Shown here: positions 46,347-54,448 of the stretch, piece by piece
How the letters are laid out: each line of letters starts with the position of its first letter
Numbering within the stretch: the first letter of the stretch is position 1
From: Accumulibacter sp.
GTDB taxonomy: Bacteria > Pseudomonadota > Gammaproteobacteria > Burkholderiales > Rhodocyclaceae
Length of the DNA: 64,000 bases
Assembly: GCA_017302455.1 (NCBI GenBank)
Contig: JAFLDO010000015.1
Location: 33,822-97,821 of the forward strand
Direction: 5' to 3'
Notes under the pieces: generated by a model
The model's input: the letters and a program-made list of their open reading frames with translations, nothing else
Database searches by the model: none
Told to the model about the DNA's origin: nothing
Made by a program: the position numbers and the translations under genes

Positions 46347-47297
46347 TCAGTACCAATAGCCGCCCGGATACCAGCGCGGCGCCCCCCGGCGCGTTCGCCA
46401 AATCCCGGACGCCAGGGGTGGAATCTCCTGCCGGGGCAAGTGGCGAGGGCCAGCATCGGCCAGCGACAGAAGCCGTGAAATTCGTTCCTCGGTGGCGGGA
46501 TGGGTGCGCAGCCAGGACGGCTCCGGATTGCCCCAACCCGGTAGAAGCCAGCTTCGCCAGGAGCGGCTGACGCGCTCGATCTTGGCCAGAGCGCTGGCCA
46601 GGCCGGCCGGGTCGCCGGTGATGCGGACAGCCTCGAGGTCGGCATCGAACTCGCGCACACGCGAGAGCCCCAGTTGCGCGAGCAGCGCCAGATGCGGCGA
46701 GACAACGAGCAGCAGCAGTGCAAACAGGTCGATCTCGGCGCTACCGGTCAGGATCAGCGGCAGCGACAGCAGCAGCAGGAGCTGGCCGACGAAGGCAAAC
46801 AGGCTGGTCAGGCGACTGATGTAGTCGGCAAGGTTCATGACGCGCAGGTCGCCGTGCGCGATGTGGGCGATTTCGTGGGCCAGGACACCCGTAATCTCGC
46901 GCATGGACAGCGCACGCAGCAGGCCGTCGGTGAGCGCTACCGCCGATCGCTTGCGCTGACCGACGGCAAAGGCGTTGACCAGCGGCGTCGGCGCATAGTG
47001 CAAGACCGGCGGGCTCGGTAGCCCGGCGATGTCGGCGAGCTGTCGCGCGACAGCGCACAATTCGGGCGCCTGATACTCGGCGATCGGCCGCGCTCGATAG
47101 AGCGTCAGGGTCAGCCGTGCTCCTGCCGCCGGTTCGATCAGCAAGGCCAGCAGACTCGCCAGCAGAGCGATCCCCATTCCCTGGACCCCGAACAGCAAGG
47201 CCCCCGCCAGTCCACTGATGCCGAGCAGCGCAAACAGCAGCAGCACGGTCTGCAGCCGATTGCTCCAGGCGTGGCGCCGCCACGTCAGCGGAGCCAC
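46347..47297 (-). CDS. M48-family (HtpX-like) zinc metalloprotease
   Basis: The 316-residue membrane protease starts at GTG and has N-terminal membrane helices, the zinc motif HEIAH (141-145) and the third ligand Glu in REFDADLEA. HtpX-type enzymes degrade misfolded membrane proteins under stress. It is 6 bp downstream of cbpM and completes a cbpA-cbpM-protease operon, fitting a heat-shock context. Confidence 0.88.
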   Translation of the reverse strand: MAPLTWRRHAWSNRLQTVLLLFALLGISGLAGALLFGVQGMGIALLASLLALLIEPAAGARLTLTLYRARPIAEYQAPELCAVARQLADIAGLPSPPVLHYAPTPLVNAFAVGQRKRSAVALTDGLLRALSMREITGVLAHEIAHIAHGDLRVMNLADYISRLTSLFAFVGQLLLLLSLPLILTGSAEIDLFALLLLVVSPHLALLAQLGLSRVREFDADLEAVRITGDPAGLASALAKIERVSRSWRSWLLPGWGNPEPSWLRTHPATEERISRLLSLADAGPRHLPRQEIPPLASGIWRTRRGAPRWYPGGYWY

Positions 47298-47303
47298 GTC
47301 GAT

Positions 47304-47612
47304 TCAGCCCGGCCCAGCCCGCTCGACGCGGGCGCGCAGTTCATCGAGCTCCTCCAACAGGTCAGCCATCAGGGCGGCCAGTTCCGGCACGGCATCGAAG
47401 TCGCGCTCCACCTGCCGCATGCGCCGTGCACGCAGCAAACTGGTGCTCGAAAAGCACCAGACGCCGGCAACACTATCGGCGTGCGGAAACAACCCCTCCT
47501 CGATGTGGCGCAGCAGCCAGCCGGGTTCGACAGTGCAGGCGGCGGCCACCTGTTCCAGCGTCAGCCAGGTGTTCTCCATCGGACTACCGATCAGGATCTC
47601 TTCGTCGCGCAT
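47304..47612 (-). CDS. cbpM: chaperone modulatory protein CbpM
   Basis: The 102-residue protein has a MerR-like helix-turn-helix start (LTLEQVAAACTVEPGWLLRH) and a long C-terminal helix (LAALMADLLEELDELRARVE), the plan of CbpM. CbpM binds the J domain of CbpA and blocks its DnaK co-chaperone activity and DNA binding. It lies 4 bp downstream of cbpA with AAGGAA before the ATG. Confidence 0.85.
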   Translation of the reverse strand: MRDEEILIGSPMENTWLTLEQVAAACTVEPGWLLRHIEEGLFPHADSVAGVWCFSSTSLLRARRMRQVERDFDAVPELAALMADLLEELDELRARVERAGPG

Positions 47613-47615
47613 GGT

Positions 47616-48569
47616 TCATTCCTTCCCTTGCCGGCGCGGGTCGAAGGCGAGTTCGCGCGCCATTTCTTCATAGAGTGCGCGCGCCTTGGCCGTATCGGCC
47701 GGCGACAGCACCACCAGGATATCGAGCAGCAGATCGCCCGGCGGCGCACCCGGGATTCCCTTGCCGCGAACGCGCAGTTGCCGGCCGCTCTGTGCGCCTT
47801 CCGGGATGCGTACCTTGACGCTGCCTGACGGCAGGTCCACCGCCACCACCGCCCCCAGCGCCGCCTCCCATGGCGCCACTGGCAGCGTCAGATGAAGGTC
47901 GCGGCCGTGCGCGCGGAAACGCGGATGCGGCTTGAAGCGGACCTCCAGCATCAGGTCGCCGGCCGGTGCGCCGCCGCTGCCGGGCGCTCCCTGACCCGCC
48001 AGGCGAATGACCTGGCCGGCGTGCACCCCTTGCGGAATCCTGACGTTCAGCGTGCGTGTTTCCAGGGTGACTCGCCCGTGGTCGTCGGTTTTCGGCGCCC
48101 GCAGCGAGATCTGCCGGGTAGCGCCGGCAAAGCTATCCTCGATGTCCAGCAGCACCTTGGCGTGATGATCCTCGCCACGCGCGTGGAAGTGCGTGCGCTG
48201 GCCGGCAGCAAAGCCATGCGGGCTTCCCGTCCGTCCGAACAACTCGGCGAAGAAGTCCGAGAAATCGGCTGCCTCGCCCGGCGAAAAGCCGTGGCCGGAG
48301 AACTCGAAGCCGGCGTCCCAGTCGGGCGGTGGGCGAAAGTCCTGGCCAGGTTGATAGCCGCGCCCCAACTGGTCATAGGCGGCGCGCTTCTCCGGGTCCG
48401 AGAGCACGGCATTGGCCTCGTTGAGTTCCTTCATGCGCGCTTCGGCATCCGCTTCCTTGGAAACGTCCGGGTGGTATTTGCGCGCCAGTTTCCGAAAAGC
48501 CTTCTTGATCTCGTCGGCCGTGGCCTCGCGGGGCACCCCCAGAATCTGGTAGTAGTCCTTGAATTCCAT
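47616..48569 (-). CDS. cbpA: DnaJ-like curved-DNA-binding protein CbpA
   Basis: The 317-residue protein has an N-terminal J domain (DYYQILGVPREATADEIKKA, HPD motif in KYHPDVS), a Gly/Phe region and two C-terminal substrate-binding domains (RTLNVRIPQGVHAGQVIRLA), but no zinc-finger Cys repeats, which marks CbpA and not DnaJ. It is a DnaK co-chaperone that also binds curved DNA. The start at 48569 has a GAGGAT site; a sigma-32-like promoter is upstream. Confidence 0.92.
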   Translation of the reverse strand: MEFKDYYQILGVPREATADEIKKAFRKLARKYHPDVSKEADAEARMKELNEANAVLSDPEKRAAYDQLGRGYQPGQDFRPPPDWDAGFEFSGHGFSPGEAADFSDFFAELFGRTGSPHGFAAGQRTHFHARGEDHHAKVLLDIEDSFAGATRQISLRAPKTDDHGRVTLETRTLNVRIPQGVHAGQVIRLAGQGAPGSGGAPAGDLMLEVRFKPHPRFRAHGRDLHLTLPVAPWEAALGAVVAVDLPSGSVKVRIPEGAQSGRQLRVRGKGIPGAPPGDLLLDILVVLSPADTAKARALYEEMARELAFDPRRQGKE

Positions 48570-48609
48570 GCGCGATCCTCGATTCACTGTGGCTACTGAA
48601 CAAGACTAC

Positions 48610-48640
48610 TAGAATGGTATTGATGACGGCTTTTTTCAAG
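48610..48640 (-). promoter_or_regulatory. sigma-32-like heat-shock promoter for cbpA
   Basis: On the minus strand, CTTGAAA (48640-48634) is followed after 15 bp by ACCATTCTA (48618-48610), close to the CTTGAAA / CCCCATnTA heat-shock consensus. Confidence 0.5.
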
Positions 48641-48643
48641 ACA

Positions 48644-48672
48644 TTGAAGTCCGGCAGACCGGCCCCAATTAT
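48644..48672 (+). promoter_or_regulatory. sigma-32-like heat-shock promoter for the hsp20 pair
   Basis: TTGAA (48644-48648) and CCCCAATTAT (48663-48672) are spaced by 14 bp, a good match to the sigma-32 consensus. The start of the first hsp20 gene is about 50 bp downstream. The two -35 elements of the divergent promoters sit back to back. Confidence 0.6.
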
Positions 48673-48723
48673 GTTTCAAGGCGCCGACCCTGGCGCCCTC
48701 ACCCACCGCATGGAGGAATGAAC

Positions 48724-49158
48724 ATGATGTACCGTTCCCTGTTTCCCCGCGACGTATTGGCGGAGTTGAATCGGCTGCAGCGTGAGATGCAGCAGGGTTT
48801 CCATCTGTCCCCGAACATTCGCGGTATTGCCCGCGGCGGCTTCCCGGCGATGAACGTCGGCGGCACGCCGCAGTCCGTCGACGTTTATGCCTTTGCCCCG
48901 GGCATCGATCCGGCCACTCTGGATGTGCAGATCGAGAAAGGCGTTCTTACCGTTGCCGGCGAGCGCAAGCTGGAGCAGCCCGGCGAAGACGCTACCGTCC
49001 ATATCGACGAGCGCTTCGCCGGCCGTTTCCGGCGCGTGGTCACCCTGCCGGACGACGTCGACCCGAGTGCGGTCGACGCAAAATACCGCGATGGCGTGTT
49101 GCGCATCAGTATTGGTCGCAAGCAGTCCGCGCAGCCTCGCCGCATCACCATTGAGTAA
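48724..49158 (+). CDS. Hsp20/alpha-crystallin small heat-shock protein (first)
   Basis: The product has a short N-terminal arm and an alpha-crystallin domain (SVDVYAFAPGIDPATLDVQI through DGVLRISI with the terminal RRITIE). The GGAGG at 48712-48716 suits a start at 48724 (7 bp spacing); the ATG at 48718 would be too close. It holds unfolded proteins for DnaK refolding. It is followed 12 bp later by a second hsp20 gene. Confidence 0.92.
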   Translation: MMYRSLFPRDVLAELNRLQREMQQGFHLSPNIRGIARGGFPAMNVGGTPQSVDVYAFAPGIDPATLDVQIEKGVLTVAGERKLEQPGEDATVHIDERFAGRFRRVVTLPDDVDPSAVDAKYRDGVLRISIGRKQSAQPRRITIE

Positions 49159-49170
49159 GGAGGATTGACC

Positions 49171-49545
49171 ATGTCCGACAATAGCCCAGTCACGAAGCAG
49201 ACCACCGGCGAGGAAGCCGCCCTGCTGCCGCCGGTCGACGTCATCGAGAATGCTTCCGGTATCACGCTGTACGCCGACCTGGCCGGTGTACCGAAAGACA
49301 AACTCCACCTGCAGGTGGAAGCAGACACCCTGACGATCGAAGGCGAGATTGATCTTGAGATGCCCGAAGGCATCGAAGCCAGCCACTCGGAAGTCAGCGT
49401 CTCTCGCTACCGGCGGGTGTTCACCCTGTCCAAGGAACTGGACGCGACCCGGGTCGGTGCGGAGTTCAAGAACGGCGTGCTGAAGCTCTCGATTCCCAAA
49501 GCCGAACACGCGCAGCCGCGCAAGGTTGAGATCAAGGTGGTGTGA
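49171..49545 (+). CDS. Hsp20/alpha-crystallin small heat-shock protein (second)
   Basis: The 124-residue protein is mostly an alpha-crystallin domain (VIENASGITLYADLAGVPKD through NGVLKLSIPKAEHAQPRKVE). The ATG at 49171 follows AAGGAGG by 7 bp, which decides it over a TTG at 49165. It is co-transcribed with the first hsp20; the two probably form mixed oligomers. Confidence 0.92.
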   Translation: MSDNSPVTKQTTGEEAALLPPVDVIENASGITLYADLAGVPKDKLHLQVEADTLTIEGEIDLEMPEGIEASHSEVSVSRYRRVFTLSKELDATRVGAEFKNGVLKLSIPKAEHAQPRKVEIKVV

Positions 49546-49555
49546 AGCAGCGCAG

Positions 49556-49577
49556 GGGCGGGGGTGCGCCCCCGCCC
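49556..49577 (+). terminator. GC-rich hairpin after the hsp20 pair
   Basis: A perfect 9-bp stem (49556-49564 / 49569-49577) with a 4-nt loop lies 10 bp after the hsp20 stop. It lacks a T-run, so termination is probably partial. Confidence 0.5.
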
Positions 49578-49607
49578 AAGAACCGACACCTGACTGAACC
49601 GGGAAAC

Positions 49608-50711
49608 ATGAAGACCACAGCAAACGCGGCAAGCCGCCGCACGGGAGCCATCTGCTCGGCTATCGCGATGTTCGCGATGACACCGGTCACGGCGCAGACG
49701 CTCGCGCCGCAAACACTCGGGTCCGCGCCACTCTGCGAGGCATCCGCGGCGCTGCTGATCGATTGTCCCGGCACAGCCGGCCGCTGTCTGGTGGTCGGCG
49801 ACAATGAAGAGGAAGCATCACTGTTCTGGTTCAGGCTCGGCGACAAAGGCATAGACCCGACCAGCCAGCGCCAAGTCGCACTCAAAGGCAGCAAGCTGGG
49901 AGACATTGAGGCGCTGACGGGACTGGCGGACGGCAAGATCGTCGCCTTTGGTTCGCATAGCCGGGACTCGGTTTGCACGCCGCAGAAGAAACGGCAGCGG
50001 TTCGGCGTCATCGACCGGCTGACGGGCAAATCCGCGAACGTCGCGGTCACCCAGTCCGGGCCGATCGACTGCGACAGCGTGTTCGGAAAACCGCTACCCG
50101 ATCAGCCGCTGATCCGGTCGGCCTGCCAGGCGATCGAGGCCGCCGAGGACGCTGCCGAGAAAGCCGCCAAGCAAGGGGCGAAGGCCAAGAAGGAATGCAA
50201 TCAAGCGCACGCCTACAACGCCGAGGGGGCGGTAAACGTCTCCAGGACGGAGGCCCTGGACATCTGGATCGGGCTGCGCGCGCCGCTGCTGCCGCATCCA
50301 GCGGGAAAGAAAGGCGTTGACCTGGCAATGCTGCTGCACCTGAGAGGGCTCGATGCGTATGCCTTTGATCGCGTCGCCGCGCTCGACCTGGGCGGCTTCG
50401 GGGTCCGCGAGCTTTCCTACGCCGATGGCTGGGTATGGGTCATTGCCGGGCCACCCCACGACCTGGGGCGAAAAGACGAGGTGCGTTCCAAGCTCATGCG
50501 TTTCCGGTCGGATCTGCTGGGCGCCGACAAGATCATCGTGCCGGAAACGGTTCGTAGCGACCTGCCGAGCTCGTCGGAAGGGCTGGCGGTCCTCGCCGAC
50601 AAGATCCTCGTACTCATCGATGGCAGCAAGGCCACCAAGGAACAGCCCGACCAGTGTGCGACTCCCGCCGGCTTCGTGGTCCTGCCCCGGCCAGCGTCCG
50701 CCATGCCGTAA
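49608..50711 (+). CDS. secreted DUF3616-domain protein
   Basis: The 367-residue product has a signal peptide (MKTTANAASRRTGAICSAIA, cleavage near TAQT) and a DUF3616-type beta-propeller body: GDIEALTGLADGKIVAFGSH in the first half and GGFGVRELSYADGWVWVIAG in the second. A lysine-rich helical insert (AAEKAAKQGAKAKKECNQ) interrupts the body at about residue 185. No enzymatic role is known. It follows the hsp20 pair across a hairpin and is convergent with the helicase gene. Confidence 0.75.
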   Translation: MKTTANAASRRTGAICSAIAMFAMTPVTAQTLAPQTLGSAPLCEASAALLIDCPGTAGRCLVVGDNEEEASLFWFRLGDKGIDPTSQRQVALKGSKLGDIEALTGLADGKIVAFGSHSRDSVCTPQKKRQRFGVIDRLTGKSANVAVTQSGPIDCDSVFGKPLPDQPLIRSACQAIEAAEDAAEKAAKQGAKAKKECNQAHAYNAEGAVNVSRTEALDIWIGLRAPLLPHPAGKKGVDLAMLLHLRGLDAYAFDRVAALDLGGFGVRELSYADGWVWVIAGPPHDLGRKDEVRSKLMRFRSDLLGADKIIVPETVRSDLPSSSEGLAVLADKILVLIDGSKATKEQPDQCATPAGFVVLPRPASAMP

Positions 50712-50727
50712 TGCGCCATCGCGCCCA

Positions 50728-52787
50728 CTATCCCGACACCAGCCGTCGAAAGTTCGCTTCATCCAGGGACCTGCCCACAAGCACGGCAGCCGCCAGGTCA
50801 GTGGGCAGACAAGCGGCAAACTTCAACGCACTGCGCTTCGCCAGGTTCTCGGCAAACGCACTCATCGCCGACTGCTCGACCGGGTGTTGAATGAGCGTTG
50901 GTACAGAGACGCCAGGCGCCGTCTCGATCCACAGATCGTCCACCTGGGTGTCCCCGACCTCGCCAAGTCTCAGCGCCAATGCACTGTTGACCGCTCCACC
51001 GGCAAAGGTCCACCAGCGAAGCCGGCCAGATGGCTGGCGCTCCAGCAGAAGGCCCCCTGGCGCTCGGGCGCGGTGACCAGCGCACGAACCTCGTCGAGCT
51101 GCCGAGTGCCGCGCCGCGATAGGCCCAGTTCCTCGTCGCCTTCCTGCAACAACACGCGGCGCATCGCCTGACAAACCGTGAAACCCAGCCAGCGCGATGT
51201 GCCGAGCCAGCGCGACTTGCCTTTCTCGTCGGTCGGCTCCAGGTACACCATGCGCCTGGACCAGTCGACTGACATGACCCGCCAGCTTCGGCCGCCAAGC
51301 AGGAGAACGGTTGGCCCCTCCTTCAGCGGCTGCACCGCCATTGGGTCGACGTAACCCAGCTCGCTGGAACCGTAACGGGCCGCCAGCACCATCGGGCTGG
51401 CAAAGGCCGAAAGCAACTCCAGGAAATGAGCGCGTCCGAACAGCTTCTCGCCTTCAGGCCCCATCGAGGCAAGGCCGCTGCTGACGAACAGGATGCCCTT
51501 GCCCACCATGAAATCGAACACCGTCGCCAGCGTCGCCGGATCGAGGTCGGGGAACTGCTTGCGCGCCACGCCGACGACCTCGTGCGCCGGCAGGCCGGGA
51601 GACTCCAGGACGAGCGCCAGCATCTGCTGCGCCACCATGTGCCACGGTAGCGGCGGCGGCTCGATGTGCTCGACATACTTCTCGCGCCACAGCGTGGTAA
51701 TCGCGCAGGCAAGCAGGAAGGCTTCGTCGTCGGTGGTCAGGAACAGGCAGTTGCGGCGGCTGCCAGGACGCCGACCGCTGCGCCCCATCCGCTGCAGGAA
51801 CGAAGACACCGTGCTCGGCGCGTCGATCTGGATCACGTAATCGAGGTCGCCGACATCGATCCCCAATTCCAGCGTGCTGGTGGCGACGATCACGCAGTCC
51901 TGCTCCTCGGCGAAAGCGGTCTCGGCCAGTTTTCGCTCGGACGCGCTCAATGATGAATGCGAAACGAACGTCCGGGTAGCCAAGCGGCGCAGCGCCACCG
52001 CGAGTTCCTCTACCCTGGAGCGGCTGTCGCAGAAGACCAGGCGCTTCGCACCACGCTGCCACCGCGAAATTACCGTCGCCGCATTGGCTATCGACCCCAC
52101 ATGATCAATGGTGACATCGGCGTCCGCGCTGAGCGACGACGGGCCGACGACCTGTCGCTTGCCTGGCCCCGCGAACCAGTCCAGCAGTTCATCCGGATTG
52201 CCCACCGTCGCCGACAGTCCGATCCTCTGAATCGCTTGCCTGGCATACGCCTCAATCCGCTTGATCAGCGCGCGCAAGTGCCACCCGCGGTCGTCGCCGG
52301 CAAACGCGTGCAGTTCGTCGACGATGACGACGCGGACGCTGCCGAACCATGATGCTCGATCCACCTGCGTCGAAATCAGCATCCCTTCGAGGGACTCCGG
52401 CGTGGTCAGCAGGATGTCCGGTGGCGAGCGCCTGGCGCGTGCCTTGGCCCCCTGCCCGACGTCACCGTGCCACATCTGTACCGTCCTACCGACGAAGCCG
52501 GCATAGCGCGACAGCCGTGACTCGAGGTTGTTGAGCAGCGCCTTGATCGGGCACACGTAGAGAACGCTTGGCCCGGGCCACTCCTCGGTCGCCAGGTGCG
52601 ACACGACGGGGAGGATGGCCGCCTCGGTCTTGCCGCCGGCCGTCGGCGCGAGAATCAGGCAATGCTTCCCTGCGAGGATCGGCACCACCGCATCCGCCTG
52701 CGTCGAGCGCAGAACGCTCCAGCCCATCGAGTTGACGATGTGGTATTGCAAGGCGCCGTGCAGGCGCTCGAAGGGCTCCGCGCTCAC
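50728..52787 (-). pseudogene. brxHI: BREX-type DEAD/DEAH helicase (BrxHI-like), frameshifted
   Basis: The main frame (52787-50970) encodes an SF2 helicase: Walker A PTAGGKT (48-54), DELH box (156-159), LSATVGNP and motif VI QRMGRSGRR, then the Lhr-like C-terminal region. The frame is lost at a CCCCC run (51053-51057); one extra base would give continuous sequence (LVTAPERQ, GGLLLERQPSGRLRWWTFAG) to a stop at 50728, making about 686 residues, the usual BrxHI size. The gene follows brxD by 27 bp. The lesion may be real decay or a homopolymer sequencing error. BrxHI is part of type 2 BREX phage defence. Confidence 0.8.
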
Positions 52788-52814
52788 TCGCGGTTACCCA
52801 AAGGAGCCAGCCGC

Positions 52815-54125
52815 CTACAGCTCGATGTCATCGACCGAGCCCACCCCAACCGACGCGCGTTCCTGGGCGGTCATCTCAATCTCCGAGATCATCAGCGCAT
52901 AGTGCTTGCGTGGGTCAAAATCCGCGAACTGGTCGACGCGATCCATCACGTCGGCGACCAGTTTCTTCAGGAACAACCTCGGCGACGCGCCGACCCTGCC
53001 GCCCAGGTTGCCGGTGACGGCCCTGGCCAGGGACTCGACGTAGGCGTCGTCAACCAAGGCGCGGACCCGTTTGCCCGCCACTGCCCCGTCGACGTAGATG
53101 TCCCGCACCTTGCGTCCCACTTCGAGCAGCGAATCGTGACCGAAGGCCGGCAGGCGCACCTGCACCGCCCGTGCGTTGTCGAAGCGCGAGTCGGTCGCGA
53201 AATCGACGTGCAGTCGTTGCGCCAGCGGCGCGAGACGCTGCACGCCTTGGGTCCCCACGTAGAAAGCCTGGGCGCCGGTGATCAGGAGGTACAGCCCCGG
53301 AAAATGGCCGGCGTCGATCTCGTCGATCCACTGGCGTAGCGCATTCAAGCCGCGCTCGCGGGTGTCGGCGCGCATGCGTTGCAGGGTCTCGACTTCATCC
53401 AATACCAGCAGCAGACCACCGTACCCCGAGTCGCGCAGCATCGTCAGCAGCCCGGAGAGGAAGTTGGTCGCGCCGAAGTGATCGATGTCTCCCTTCACCC
53501 CGGCCGAGCGGCGGATCGCTGCCGCGACATTGGGCTGGCCGCTGACCCAGGCGATCAGCCCATCGGCCATGGCGTTGTCGCCGGCCTGCAGTGCGCGGCG
53601 GTAGGCGCGCAGCGTGGCCGAGAAGGCCGGCGCCACCCGGGTCACGCTGGCCAGCCTCGCCTCCATCAGCGCCTCGGTGCCGGCGAGCAGGGTCGCCTCG
53701 TCGGTCGGGTCCAGGCTGGCGTCTTCCAGCACGTCACGCTCCAGCGCGTAGAACCAGCCATCGATGATGCCGCGAAACGCCCCTTCGCCACTGTCCGCCG
53801 TGGCGATGCGCTCGACCAGGCGGCGGCACACCGTTTCCAGGCGATGCAGCGGCGTCTCGGTTTCCGGAATCTGCACTTCGCTGGTCGCCAGGCCGCGCGC
53901 CCTTGCCCGCTCCTGCAGCCAGCGGCCAAAGAAGGTCTTGCCCGATCCGTATTCGCCGCGGATCGCCTTGAAAGCGCCGCGGCCGGACGCCACGGCAGCC
54001 AACTCTTCGTCGAGCGTTCCCTGGAGCCGGCCATAACCCACGGCCAGCGCATCCAGGCCCGCCTTGGGCACCGTGCCGCGTCTCAAGGCGTCGATGACTT
54101 CGGCTCTGCGCTGCGGACTGATCAC
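52815..54125 (-). CDS. brxD: BREX ATP-binding protein BrxD
   Basis: From the GTG at 54125 (GAGGG site 7 bp upstream) the product has 436 residues. It shows BrxD features: early PQRRAEVIDALRRGTVPKAG, Walker A GEYGSGKT (57-64), Walker B LLLVLDEVE (238-246) and a sensor-like ARAVTGNLGGRVGASPRLFL. A longer frame to 54212 is less likely. BrxD is a P-loop ATPase encoded before brxHI in type 2 BREX. It looks intact. Confidence 0.88.
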   Translation of the reverse strand: MISPQRRAEVIDALRRGTVPKAGLDALAVGYGRLQGTLDEELAAVASGRGAFKAIRGEYGSGKTFFGRWLQERARARGLATSEVQIPETETPLHRLETVCRRLVERIATADSGEGAFRGIIDGWFYALERDVLEDASLDPTDEATLLAGTEALMEARLASVTRVAPAFSATLRAYRRALQAGDNAMADGLIAWVSGQPNVAAAIRRSAGVKGDIDHFGATNFLSGLLTMLRDSGYGGLLLVLDEVETLQRMRADTRERGLNALRQWIDEIDAGHFPGLYLLITGAQAFYVGTQGVQRLAPLAQRLHVDFATDSRFDNARAVQVRLPAFGHDSLLEVGRKVRDIYVDGAVAGKRVRALVDDAYVESLARAVTGNLGGRVGASPRLFLKKLVADVMDRVDQFADFDPRKHYALMISEIEMTAQERASVGVGSVDDIEL

Positions 54126-54448
54126 TTGTGAACCCTCATTGCGTGCTCCACACAGAACCGGCTCGCCGAAACGATGGAAAGCCGCTACCGATAACGCTCC
54201 AAACTCGACCAAGGGCTCTCACGACCATTACTGAACTGCTGCCTTGCTGGCTTGTGAACGACCGCTTCCGAACCACTGCAGCCATTCGGTCTTTCGGCGC
54301 CGGCGACTGCAATGCAACCGTGCCCCGTCTTTAGTCTTCACAGACGATATCTCGGCACCCGGGCAATCTGCACTCACTCAGCTTGCCATTTCAAAGTTCG
54401 GAGACCGGGATTTGTATGCTCCGATGATGCCAAGATCTGTTCAAAGAG

